The translations under genes were made by a program, and so were the position numbers. A DNA stretch of 64,000 nucleotides from Bimastos eiseni (taxonomy: Eukaryota > Annelida > Clitellata > Crassiclitellata > Lumbricidae), in NCBI GenBank assembly GCA_959347315.1, contig OY365817.1, positions 126,501-190,500 of the forward strand, in the 5' to 3' direction. Positions 36,031 through 48,562 of the stretch are shown one piece after another. Numbering within the stretch: the first letter of the stretch is position 1; the number at the start of each line of letters is the position of its first letter. The notes below the pieces were generated by a model. That model saw only the letters and a list, made by a program, of their open reading frames with translations. It was not told the origin of the DNA and ran no database searches.

Positions 36031-39000
36031 TTTATGCAAAATATTGATGGCAGTAGATACACACGGATGCTGGATGAAAATTATGGGGTTTAGAGCAAGT
36101 CGCATTCTCAAGGAAAACACTGGACTAACTTATTCAAAGCCTTGTGAAAGTACGCAATACAAAATCGATCAAAACTCTGAAACTAAATGAGCAAATGAAA
36201 ATATTTATGCAAAATATTGATGGCAGTAGATACACACGGATGCTGGATGAAAATTATGGGGTTTAGAGCAAGTCGCATTCTCAAGGAAAACACTGGACTA
36301 ACTTATTCAAAGCCTTGTGAAAGTACGCAATACAAAATCGATCAAAACTCTGAAACTAAATGAGCAAATGAAACTATTTTTGCAGAATTGGGATGGCAGT
36401 AGGTCCACAAAGATGCTGGATGAAAATTATGGGGTTTAGAGCAAGTCGCATTTTCAAGAAAAACACTGGACTAGCTTATTCAAAGCCTTGTGAAAGTACG
36501 CAATACAAAATCGATCAAAACTCTGAAACTAAATGAGCAAATGAAAATATTTATGCAAAATATTGATGGCAGTAGATCCACACGGATGCTGGATGAAAAT
36601 TATGGGGTTTAGAGCAAGTCGCACTCTCAAGGAAAACACTGGACTAACTTATTCAAAGCCTTGTGAAAGTACGCAATACAAAATCGATCAAAACTCTGAA
36701 ACTAAATGAGCAAATGAAAATATTTTTGCAGAATTGGGACGGCAGTAGGTCCACAAAGATGCTGGATGAAAATTATGGGGTTTAGAGCAAGTCGCATTCT
36801 CAAGAAAAACACTGGACTAACTTATTCAAAGCCTTGTGAAAGTACGCAATACAAAATCGATCAAAACTCTGAAACTAAATGAGCAAATGAAAATATTTTT
36901 GCAGAATTGTGATGGCAGTAGGTCCACAAAGATGCTGGATGAAAATTATGGGGTTTAGAGCAAGTCGCATTTTGAAGAAAAACACTGGACTAACTTATTC
37001 AAAGCCTTGTGAAAGTACGCAATACAAAATCGATCAAAACTCTGAAACTAAATGAGCAAATGAAAATATTTTTGCAGAATTGGGATGGCAGTAGGTCCAC
37101 AAAGATGCTGGATGAAAATTATGGGGTTTAGAGCAAGTCGCATTTTCAAGAAAAACACTGGACTAGCTTATTCAAAGCCTTGTGAAAGTACGCAATACAA
37201 AATCGATCAAAACTCTGAAACTAAATGAGCAAATGAAAATATTTATGCAAAATATTGATGGCAGTAGATCCACACGGATGCTGGATGAAAATTATGGGGT
37301 TTAGAGCAAGTCGCACTCTCAAGGAAAACACTGGACTAACTTATTCAAAGCCTTGTGAAAGTACGCAATAAAAAATCGATCAAAACTCTGAAACTAAATG
37401 AGCAAATGAAAATATTTTTGCAGAATTGGGACGGCAGTAGGTCCACAAAGATGCTGGATGAAAATTATGGGGTTTAGAGCAAGTCGCATTCTCAAGAAAA
37501 ACACTGGACTAACTTATTCAAAGCCTTGTGAAAGTACGCAATACAAAATCGATCAAAACTCTGAAACTAAATGAGCAAATGAAAATATTTTTGCAGAATT
37601 GTGATGGCAGTAGGTCCACACAGATGCTTGATGAAAATTATGGGGTTTAGAGCAAGTTCCATTTTCAAGAAAAACACTGGACTAACTTATTCAAAGCCTT
37701 GTGAAAGTACGCAATACAAAATCGATCAAAACTCTGAAACTAAATGAGCAAATGAAAATATTTTTGCAGAATTGGGATGGCAGTAGGTCCACACAGATGC
37801 TTGATGAAAATTATGGGGTTTAGAGCAAGTTCCATTTTCAAGAAAAACACTGGACTAACTTATTCAAAGCCTTGTGAAAGTACGCAATACAAAATCGATC
37901 AAAACTCTGAAACTAAATGAGCAAATGAAAATATTTTTGCAGAATTGGGATGGCAGTAGGTCCACAAAGATGCTGGATGAAAATTATGGGGTTTAGAGCA
38001 AGTCGCATTTTCAAGAAAAACACTGGACTAGCTTATTCAAAGCCTTGTGAAAGTACGCAATACAAAATCGATCAAAACTCTGAAACTAAATGAGCAAATG
38101 AAAATATTTTTGCAGAATTGGGATGGCAGTAGGTCCACACAGATGCTGGATGAAAATTATGGGGTTTAAAGCAAGTCGCATTTTCAAGAAAAACACTGGA
38201 CTAGCTTATTCAAAGCCTTGTGAAAGTACGCAATACAAAATCGATCAAAACTCTGAAACTAAATGAGCAAATGAAAATATTTATGAAAAATATTGATGGC
38301 AGTAGATCCACACGGATGCTGGATGAAAATTATGGGGTTTAGAGCAAGTCGCATTCTCAAGGAAAACACTGGACTAACTTATTCAAAGCCTTGTGAAAGT
38401 ACGCAATACAAAATCGATCAAAACTCTAAAACTAAATGAGCAAATGAAAATATTTTTTCAGAATTGGGATGGCAGTAGGTCCACAAAGATGCTGGATGAA
38501 AATTATGGGGTTTAGAGCAAGTCGCATTTTCAAGAAAAACACTGGACTAGCTTATTCAAAGCCTTGTGAAAGTACGCAATACAAAATCGATCAAAACTCT
38601 GAAACTAAATGAGCAAATGAAAATATTTTTGCAGAATTGGGATGGCAGTAGGTCCACAAAGATGCTGGATGAAAATTATGGGGTTTAGAGCAAGTCGCAT
38701 TTTCAAGAAAAACACTGGACTAGCTTATTCAAAGCCTTGTGAAAGTGCGCAATACAAAATCGATCAAAACTCTGAAACTAAATGAGCAAATGAAAATATT
38801 TTTGCAGATTTGTGATGGCAGTAGGTCCACACGGATGCTGGATGAAAATTATGGGGTTTAGAGCAAGTCGCATTCTCAAGGAAAACACTGGACTAACTTA
38901 TTCAAAGCCTTGTGAAAGTACGTAATACAAAATCGATCAAAACTCTGAAACTAAATGAGCAAATGAAAATATTTTTGCAGAAAAGGGATGGCAGTAGGTC

Positions 39001-39205
39001 CACAAAGATGCTGGATGAAAATTATGGGGTTTAGAGCAAGTCGCATTTTCAAGAAAAACACTGGACTAGCTTATTCAAAGCCTTGTGAAAGTACGCAATA
39101 CAAAATCGATCAAAACTCTGAAACTAAATGAGCAAATGAAAATATTTTTGCAGAATTGGGATGGCAGTAGGTCCACAAAGATGCTGGATGAAAATTATGG
39201 GGTTT

Positions 39206-39378
39206 AAAGCAAGTCGCATTTTCAAGAAAAACACTGGACTAGCTTATTCAAAGCCTTGTGAAAGTACGCAATACAAAATCGATCAAAACTCTGAAACTAA
39301 ATGAGCAAATGAAAATATTTTTGCAGAATTGGGATGGCAGTAGGTCCACAAAGATGCTGGATGAAAATTATGGGGTTT
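39206..39378 (+). repeat. Extra monomer in HOR copy B (begins AAAGCAAG)
   Basis: Between the AAAAGGG marker and the CACACAGATTCTGG monomer, copy A has three monomers and copies B and C have four. The additional one begins AAAGCAAG instead of AGAGCAAG, which explains why the period grows from 28 to 29 monomers. Other AAAGCAAG starts lie near 33,323, 38,167, 43,183 and 48,028. Confidence 0.78.
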
Positions 39379-41108
39379 AGAGCAAGTCGCATTTTCAAGA
39401 AAAACACTGGACTAGCTTATTCAAAGCCTTGTGAAAGTACGCAATACAAAATCGATCAAAACTCTGAAACTAAATGAGCAAATGAAAATATTTTTGCAGA
39501 ATTGGGATGGCAGTAGGTCCACAAAGATGCTGGATGAAAATTATGGGGTTTAGAGCAAGTCGCATTTTCAAGAAAAACACTGGACTAGCTTATTCAAAGC
39601 CTTGTGAAAGTACGCAATACAAAATCGATCAAAACTCTGAAACTAAATGAGCAAATGAAAATATTTTTGCAGAATTGGGATGGCAGTAGGTCCACACAGA
39701 TTCTGGATGAAAATTATGGGGTTTAGAGCAAGTTCCATTTTCAAGAAAAACACTGGACTAACTTATTCAAAGCCTTGTGAAAGTACGTAATACAAAATCG
39801 ATCAAAACTCTGAAACTAAATGAGCAAATGAAAATATTTATGCAAAATATTGATGGCAGTAGATCCACACGGATGCTGGATGAAAATTATGGGGTTTAGA
39901 GCAAGTCGCATTCTCAAGAAAAACACTGGACTAACTTATTCAAAGCCTTGTGAAAGTACGCAATACAAAATCGATCAAAACTCTGAAACTAAATGAGCAA
40001 ATGAAAATATTTTTGCAGAATTGGGACGGCAGTAGGTCCACAAAGATGCTGGATGAAAATTATGGGGTTTAGAGCAAGTCGCATTCTCAAGAAAAACACT
40101 GGACTAACTTATTCAAAGCCTTGTGAAAGTACGCAATACAAAATCGATCAAAACTCTAAAACTAAATGAGCAAATGAAAATATTTTTGCAGAATTGTGAT
40201 GGCAGTAGGTCCACACAGATGCTGGATGAAAATTATGGGGTTTAGAGCAAGTTCCATTTTCAAGAAAAACACTGGACTAACTTATTCAAAGCCTTGTGAA
40301 AGTACGCAATACAAAATCGATCAAAACTCTGAAACTAAATGAGCAAATGAAAATATTTTTGCAGAATTGGGATGGCAGTAGGTCCACAAAGATGCTGGAT
40401 GAAAATTATGGGGTTTAGAGCAAGTCGCATTTTCAAGAAAAACACTGGACTAGCTTATTCAAAGCCTTGTGAAAGTACGCAATACAAAATCGATCAAAAC
40501 TCTGAAACTAAATGAGCAAATGAAAATATTTTTGCAGAATTGGGATGGCAGTAGGTCCACACAGATGCTGGATGAAAATTATGGGGTTTAGAGCAAGTTC
40601 CATTTTCAAGAAAAACACTGGACTAACTTATTCAAAGCCTTGTGAAAGTACGCAATACAAAATCGATCAAAACTCTAAAACTAAATGAGCAAATGAAAAT
40701 ATTTATGCAAAATCTTGATGGCAGTAGATCCACACGGATGCTGGATGAAAATTATGGAGTTTAGAGCAAGTCGCATTCGCAAAAAAAACACTGGACTAAC
40801 TTATTCAAAGCCTTGTGAAAGTACGCAATACAAAATCGATCAAAACTCTGAAACTAAATGAGCAAATGAAAATAGTTTTTCAGAATTGGGATGGCAGTAG
40901 GTCCACAAAGATGCTGGATGAAAATTATGGGGTTTAGAGCAAGTCGCATTTTCAAGAAAAACACTGGACTAGCTTATTCAAAGCCTTGTGAAAGTACGCA
41001 ATACAAAATCGATCAAAACTCTGAAACTAAATGAGCAAATGAAAATATTTTTGCAGAATTGGGATGGCAGTAGGTCCACAAAGATGCTGGATGAAAATTA
41101 TGGGGTTT

Positions 41109-41280
41109 AGAGCAAGTCGCATTTTCAAGAAAAACACTGGACTAGCTTATTCAAAGCCTTGTGAAAGTACGCAATACAAAATCGATCAAAACTCTGAAAC
41201 TAAATGAGCAAATGAAAATATTTTTGCAGATTTGTGATGGCAATAGATCCACACGGATGCTGGATGAAAATTATGGGTTT
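41109..41280 (+). repeat. 172-bp monomer, 1-bp G-run deletion
   Basis: TATGGGTTT replaces TATGGGGTTT (three G at 41275-41277). The copy C counterpart near 46,291 has four G, so the deletion is private to copy B and postdates the B/C duplication or was lost from C by conversion. It opens a spurious 72-codon frame. Confidence 0.93.
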
Positions 41281-42090
41281 AGAGCAAGTCGCATTCTCAA
41301 GGAAAACACTGGACTAACTTATTCAAAGCCTTGTGAAAGTACGCAATACAAAATCGATCAAAACTCTGAAACTAAATGAGCAAATGAAACTATTTTTGCA
41401 GAATTGGGATGGCAGTAGGTCCACAAAGATGCTGGATGAAAATTATGGGGTTTAGAGCAAGTCGCATTTTGAAGAAAAACACTGGACTAACTTATTCAAA
41501 GCCTTGTGAAAGTACGCAATACAAAATCGATCAAAACTCTGAAACTAAATGAGCAAATGAAAATATTTTTGCAGAATTGGGATGGCAGTAGGTCCACAAA
41601 GATGCTGGATGAAAATTATGGGGTTTAGAGCAAGTCGCATTTTCAAGAAAAACACTGGACTAGCTTATTCAAAGCCTTGTGAAAGTACGCAATACAAAAT
41701 CGATCAAAACTCTGAAACTAAATGAGCAAATGAAAATATTTATGCAAAATATTGATGGCAGTAGATCCACACGGATGCTGGATGAAAATTATGGGGTTTA
41801 GAGCAAGTCGCATTCTCAAGGAAAACACTGGACTAACTTATTCAAAGCCTTGTGAAAGTACGCAATACAAAATCGATCAAAACTCTGAAACTAAATGAGC
41901 AAATGAAAATATTTATGCAAAATCTTGATGGCAGTAGATCCACACGGATGCTGGATGAAAATTATGGAGTTTAGAGCAAGTCGCATTCTCAAGGAAAACA
42001 CTGGACTAACTTATTCAAAGCCTTGTGAAAGTACGCAATACAAAATCGATCAAAACTCTGAAACTAAATGAGCAAATGAAAATATTTTTT

Positions 42091-45000
42091 CAGAATTGGG
42101 ATGGCAGTAGGTCCACAAAGATGCTGGATGAAAATTATGGGGTTTAGAGCAAGTCGCATTTTCAAGAAAAACACTGGACTAGCTTATTCAAAGCCTTGTG
42201 AAAGTACGCAATACAAAATCGATCAAAACTCTGAAACTAAATGAGCAAATGAAAATATTTATGCAAAATATTGATGGCAGTAGATCCACACGGATGCTGG
42301 ATGAAAATTATGGGGTTTAGAGCAAGTCGCACTCTCAAGGAAAACACTGGACTAACTTATTCAAAGCCTTGTGAAAGTACGCAATAAAAAATCGATCAAA
42401 ACTCTGAAACTAAATGAGCAAATGAAAATATTTTTGCAGAATTGGGACGGCAGTAGGTCCACAAAGATGCTGGATGAAAATTATGGGGTTTAGAGCAAGT
42501 CGCATTCTCAAGAAAAACACTGGACTAACTTATTCAAAGCCTTGTGAAAGTACGCAATACAAAATCGATCAAAACTCTGAAACTAAATGAGCAAATGAAA
42601 ATATTTTTGCAGAATTGTGATGGCAGTAGGTCCACACAGATGCTTGATGAAAATTATGGGGTTTAGAGCAAGTTCCATTTTCAAGAAAAACACTGGACTA
42701 ACTTATTCAAAGCCTTGTGAAAGTACGCAATACAAAATCGATCAAAACTCTGAAACTAAATGAGCAAATGAAAATATTTTTGCAGAATTGGGATGGCAGT
42801 AGGTCCACACAGATGCTTGATGAAAATTATGGGGTTTAGAGCAAGTTCCATTTTCAAGAAAAACACTGGACTAACTTATTCAAAGCCTTGTGAAAGTACG
42901 CAATACAAAATCGATCAAAACTCTGAAACTAAATGAGCAAATGAAAATATTTTTGCAGAATTGGGATGGCAGTAGGTCCACAAAGATGCTGGATGAAAAT
43001 TATGGGGTTTAGAGCAAGTCGCATTTTCAAGAAAAACACTGGACTAGCTTATTCAAAGCCTTGTGAAAGTACGCAATACAAAATCGATCAAAACTCTGAA
43101 ACTAAATGAGCAAATGAAAATATTTTTGCAGAATTGGGATGGCAGTAGGTCCACACAGATGCTGGATGAAAATTATGGGGTTTAAAGCAAGTCGCATTTT
43201 CAAGAAAAACACTGGACTAGCTTATTCAAAGCCTTGTGAAAGTACGCAATACAAAATCGATCAAAACTCTGAAACTAAATGAGCAAATGAAAATATTTAT
43301 GAAAAATATTGATGGCAGTAGATCCACACGGATGCTGGATGAAAATTATGGGGTTTAGAGCAAGTCGCATTCTCAAGGAAAACACTGGACTAACTTATTC
43401 AAAGCCTTGTGAAAGTACGCAATACAAAATCGATCAAAACTCTAAAACTAAATGAGCAAATGAAAATATTTTTTCAGAATTGGGATGGCAGTAGGTCCAC
43501 AAAGATGCTGGATGAAAATTATGGGGTTTAGAGCAAGTCGCATTTTCAAGAAAAACACTGGACTAGCTTATTCAAAGCCTTGTGAAAGTACGCAATACAA
43601 AATCGATCAAAACTCTGAAACTAAATGAGCAAATGAAAATATTTTTGCAGAATTGGGATGGCAGTAGGTCCACAAAGATGCTGGATGAAAATTATGGGGT
43701 TTAGAGCAAGTCGCATTTTCAAGAAAAACACTGGACTAGCTTATTCAAAGCCTTGTGAAAGTGCGCAATACAAAATCGATCAAAACTCTGAAACTAAATG
43801 AGCAAATGAAAATATTTTTGCAGATTTGTGATGGCAGTAGGTCCACACGGATGCTGGATGAAAATTATGGGGTTTAGAGCAAGTCGCATTCTCAAGGAAA
43901 ACACTGGACTAACTTATTCAAAGCCTTGTGAAAGTACGTAATACAAAATCGATCAAAACTCTGAAACTAAATGAGCAAATGAAAATATTTTTGCAGAAAA
44001 GGGATGGCAGTAGGTCCACAAAGATGCTGGATGAAAATTATGGGGTTTAGAGCAAGTCGCATTTTCAAGAAAAACACTGGACTAGCTTATTCAAAGCCTT
44101 GTGAAAGTACGCAATACAAAATCGATCAAAACTCTGAAACTAAATGAGCAAATGAAAATATTTTTGCAGAATTGGGATGGCAGTAGGTCCACAAAGATGC
44201 TGGATGAAAATTATGGGGTTTAAAGCAAGTCGCATTTTCAAGAAAAACACTGGACTAGATTATTCAAAGCCTTGTGAAAGTACGCAATACAAAATCGATC
44301 AAAACTCTGAAACTAAATGAGCAAATGAAAATATTTTTGCAGAATTGGGATGGCAGTAGGTCCACAAAGATGCTGGATGAAAATTATGGGGTTTAGAGCA
44401 AGTCGCATTTTCAAGAAAAACACTGGACTAGCTTATTCAAAGCCTTGTGAAAGTACGCAATACAAAATCGATCAAAACTCTGAAACTAAATGAGCAAATG
44501 AAAATATTTTTGCAGAATTGGGATGGCAGTAGGTCCGCAAAGATGCTGGATGAAAATTATGGGGTTTAGAGCAAGTCGCATTTTCAAGAAAAACACTGGA
44601 CTAGCTTATTCAAAGCCTTGTGAAAGTACGCAATACAAAATCGATCAAAACTCTGAAACTAAATGAGCAAATGAAAATATTTTTGCAGAATTGTGATGGC
44701 AGTAGGTCCACACAGATTCTGGATGAAATATATGGGGTTTAGAGCAAGTCGCATTTTCAAGAAAAACACTGGACTAACTTATTCAAAGCCTTGTGAAAGT
44801 ACGTAATACAAAATCGATCAAAACTCTGAAACTAAATGAGCAAATGAAAATATTTATGCAAAATATTGATGGCAGTAGATCCACACGGATGCTGGATGAA
44901 AATTATGGGGTTTAGAGCAAGTCGCATTCTCAAGAAAAACACTGGACTAACTTATTCAAAGCCTTGTGAAAGTACGCAATACAAAATCGATCAAAACTCT

Positions 45001-47277
45001 GAAACTAAATGAGCAAATGAAAATATTTTTGCAGAATTGGGACGGCAGTAGGTCCACAAAGATGCTGGATGAAAATTATGGGGTTTAGAGCAAGTCGCAT
45101 TCTCAAGAAAAACACTGGACTAACTTATTCAAAGCCTTGTGAAAGTACGCAATACAAAATCGATCAAAACTCTAAAACTAAATGAGCAAATGAAAATATT
45201 TTTGCAGAATTGTGATGGCAGTAGGTCCACACAGATGCTGGATGAAAATTATGGGGTTTAGAGCAAGTTCCATTTTCAAGAAAAACACTGGACTAACTTA
45301 TTCAAAGCCTTGTGAAAGTACGCAATACAAAATCGATCAAAACTCTGAAACTAAATGAGCAAATGAAAATATTTTTGCAGAATTGGGATGGCAGTAGGTC
45401 CACAAAGATGCTGGATGAAAATTATGGGGTTTAGAGCAAGTCGCATTTTCAAGAAAAACACTGGACTAGCTTATTCAAAGCCTTGTGAAAGTACGCAATA
45501 CAAAATCGATCAAAACTCTGAAACTAAATGAGCAAATGAAAATATTTTTGCAGAATTGGGATGGCAGTAGGTCCACACAGATGCTGGATGAAAATTATGG
45601 GGTTTAGAGCAAGTTCCATTTTCAAGAAAAACACTGGACTAACTTATTCAAAGCCTTGTGAAAGTACGCAATACAAAATCGATCAAAACTCTAAAACTAA
45701 ATGAGCAAATGAAAATATTTATGCAAAATCTTGATGGCAGTAGATCCACACGGATGCTGGATGAAAATTATGGAGTTTAGAGCAAGTCGCATTCGCAAAA
45801 AAAACACTGGACTAACTTATTCAAAGCCTTGTGAAAGTACGCAATACAAAATCGATCAAAACTCTGAAACTAAATGAGCAAATGAAAATAGTTTTTCAGA
45901 ATTGGGATGGCAGTAGGTCCACAAAGATGCTGGATGAAAATTATGGGGTTTAGAGCAAGTCGCATTTTCAAGAAAAACACTGGACTAGCTTATTCAAAGC
46001 CTTGTGAAAGTACGCAATACAAAATCGATCAAAACTCTGAAACTAAATGAGCAAATGAAAATATTTTTGCAGAATTGGGATGGCAGTAGGTCCACAAAGA
46101 TGCTGGATGAAAATTATGGGGTTTAGAGCAAGTCGCATTTTCAAGAAAAACACTGGACTAGCTTATTCAAAGCCTTGTGAAAGTACGCAATACAAAATCG
46201 ATCAAAACTCTGAAACTAAATGAGCAAATGAAAATATTTTTGCAGATTTGTGATGGCAATAGATCCACACGGATGCTGGATGAAAATTATGGGGTTTAGA
46301 GCAAGTCGCATTCTCAAGGAAAACACTGGACTAACTTATTCAAAGCCTTGTGAAAGTACGCAATACAAAATCGATCAAAACTCTGAAACTAAATGAGCAA
46401 ATGAAACTATTTTTGCAGAATTGGGATGGCAGTAGGTCCACAAAGATGCTGGATGAAAATTATGGGGTTTAGAGCAAGTCGCATTTTGAAGAAAAACACT
46501 GGACTAACTTATTCAAAGCCTTGTGAAAGTACGCAATACAAAATCGATCAAAACTCTGAAACTAAATGAGCAAATGAAAATATTTTTGCAGAATTGGGAT
46601 GGCAGTAGGTCCACAAAGATGCTGGATGAAAATTATGGGGTTTAGAGCAAGTCGCATTTTCAAGAAAAACACTGGACTAGCTTATTCAAAGCCTTGTGAA
46701 AGTACGCAATACAAAATCGATCAAAACTCTGAAACTAAATGAGCAAATGAAAATATTTATGCAAAATATTGATGGCAGTAGATCCACACGGATGCTGGAT
46801 GAAAATTATGGGGTTTAGAGCAAGTCGCATTCTCAAGGAAAACACTGGACTAACTTATTCAAAGCCTTGTGAAAGTACGCAATACAAAATCGATCAAAAC
46901 TCTGAAACTAAATGAGCAAATGAAAATATTTATGCAAAATCTTGATGGCAGTAGATCCACACGGATGCTGGATGAAAATTATGGAGTTTAGAGCAAGTCG
47001 CATTCTCAAGGAAAACACTGGACTAACTTATTCAAAGCCTTGTGAAAGTACGCAATACAAAATCGATCAAAACTCTGAAACTAAATGAGCAAATGAAAAT
47101 ATTTTTTCAGAATTGGGATGGCAGTAGGTCCACAAAGATGCTGGATGAAAATTATGGGGTTTAGAGCAAGTCGCATTTTCAAGAAAAACACTGGACTAGC
47201 TTATTCAAAGCCTTGTGAAAGTACGCAATACAAAATCGATCAAAACTCTGAAACTAAATGAGCAAATGAAAATATTT
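42091..47277. repeat. Right HOR copy C
   Basis: Copy C of the 29-monomer unit. It has private substitutions absent from B: CTAGATTATTC near 44,266 and GTCCGCAAAG near 44,535. Near 44.7 kb it has AATTGTG and ATATATGG, as in A, where B near 39.7 kb has AATTGGG and AATTATGG followed by AAGTTCC, suggesting local conversion in B. The match with B ends where C has TTTTTGCAGAATTGGG near 47,278. Confidence 0.85.
44222..44394 (+). repeat. Extra monomer in HOR copy C
   Basis: Counterpart of 39206-39378, with the same AAAGCAAG start plus the private CTAGATTATTC change. Confidence 0.78.
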
Positions 47278-48562
47278 TTGCAGAATTGGGATGGCAGTAG
47301 GTCCACAAAGATGCTGGATGAAAATTATGGGGTTTAGAGCAAGTCGCATTTTCAAGAAAAACACTGGACTAGCTTATTCAAAGCCTTGTGAAAGTACGCA
47401 ATACAAAATCGATCAAAACTCTGAAACTAAATGAGCAAATGAAAATATTTTTGCAGAATTGGGATGGCAGTAGGTCCACACGGATGCTGGATGAAAATTA
47501 TGGGGTTTAGAGCAAGTCGCATTTTCAAGAAAAACACTGGACTAACTTATTCAAAGCCTTGTGAAAGTACGCAATACAAAATCGATCAAAACTCTGAAAC
47601 TAAATGAGCAAATGAAAATATTTTTGCAGAATTGTGATGGCAGTAGGTCCACACAGATTCTGGATGAAATATATGGGGTTTAGAGCAAGTCGCATTTTCA
47701 AGAAAAACACTGGACTAACTTATTCAAAGCCTTGTGAAAGTACGTAATACAAAATCGATCAAAACTCTGAAACTAAATGAGCAAATGAAAATATTTTTGC
47801 AGAATTGGGATGGCAGTAGGTCCACAAAGATGCTGGATGAAAATTATGGGGTTTAGAGCAAGTCGCATTTTCAAGAAAAACACTGGACTAGCTTATTCAA
47901 AGCCTTGTGAAAGTACGCAATACAAAATCGATCAAAACTCTGAAACTAAATGAGCAAATGAAAATATTTTTGCAGAATTGGGATGGCAGTAGGTCCACAA
48001 AGATGCTGGATGAAAATTATGGGGTTTAAAGCAAGTCGCATTTTCAAGAAAAACACTGGACTAGCTTATTCAAAGCCTTGTGAAAGCACGCAATACAAAA
48101 TCGATCAAAACTCTGAAACTAAATGAGCAAATGAAAATATTTTTGCAGAATTGGGATGGCAGTAGGTCCACAAAGATGCTGGATGAAAATTATGGGGTTT
48201 AGAGCAAGTCGCATTTTCAAGAAAAACACTGGACTAGCTTATTCAAAGCCTTGTGAAAGTACGCAATACAAAATCGATCAAAACTCTGAAACTAAATGAG
48301 CAAATGAAAATATTTTTGCAGAATTGTGATGGCAGTAGGTCCACACAGATTCTGGATGAAATATATGGGGTTTAGAGCAAGTCGCATTTTCAAGAAAAAC
48401 ACTGGACTAACTTATTCAAAGCCTTGTGAAAGTACGTAATACAAAATCGATCAAAACTCTGAAACTAAATGAGCAAATGAAAATATTTATGCAAAATATT
48501 GATGGCAGTAGATCCACACGGATGCTGGATGAAAATTATGGGGTTTAGAGCAAGTCGCATTC
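47278..48562. repeat. Satellite linker between right HOR and nested duplications
   Basis: Standard 173-bp monomers only. The run CACACGG monomer, CACACAGATTCTGG monomer, then ACGTAAT monomer near 47.5-47.8 kb resembles 54.2-54.5 kb and, except for the absence of the 7-bp deletion, the left-domain anchor region. An AAAGCAAG start near 48,028 and a private GAAAGCACGC near 48,085 are the notable variants. Confidence 0.7.

Larger units (their letters stand above)
36755..42260. repeat. Right HOR copy B
   Basis: Copy B resembles copy A up to about 41,050. From about 37,075 to 42,260 it matches copy C (42,091-47,277) at 5,016 bp, changing to 5,017 bp after the 1-bp deletion at 41,275, so the B/C match exceeds one full period. 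It carries the extra monomer 39206-39378. Confidence 0.85.
31911..47277. repeat. Right HOR domain, 28/29-monomer unit in three copies
   Basis: Rare markers recur in order at 4,844 bp (28 monomers) and then 5,016-5,017 bp (29 monomers). GCAATAAAAAATCG is at 32521, 37365 and 42381; GCAGAAAAGGGATGG has its AAAAGGG at 34137, 38981 and 43997; AATAGTTTTTCAG is at 35854, 40871 and 45887; CGCAAAAAAAACACTGG lies near 35,760, 40,778 and 45,793. This unit is unrelated in period to the 21-monomer unit of the left domain, although both use the same monomer classes. Confidence 0.9.
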
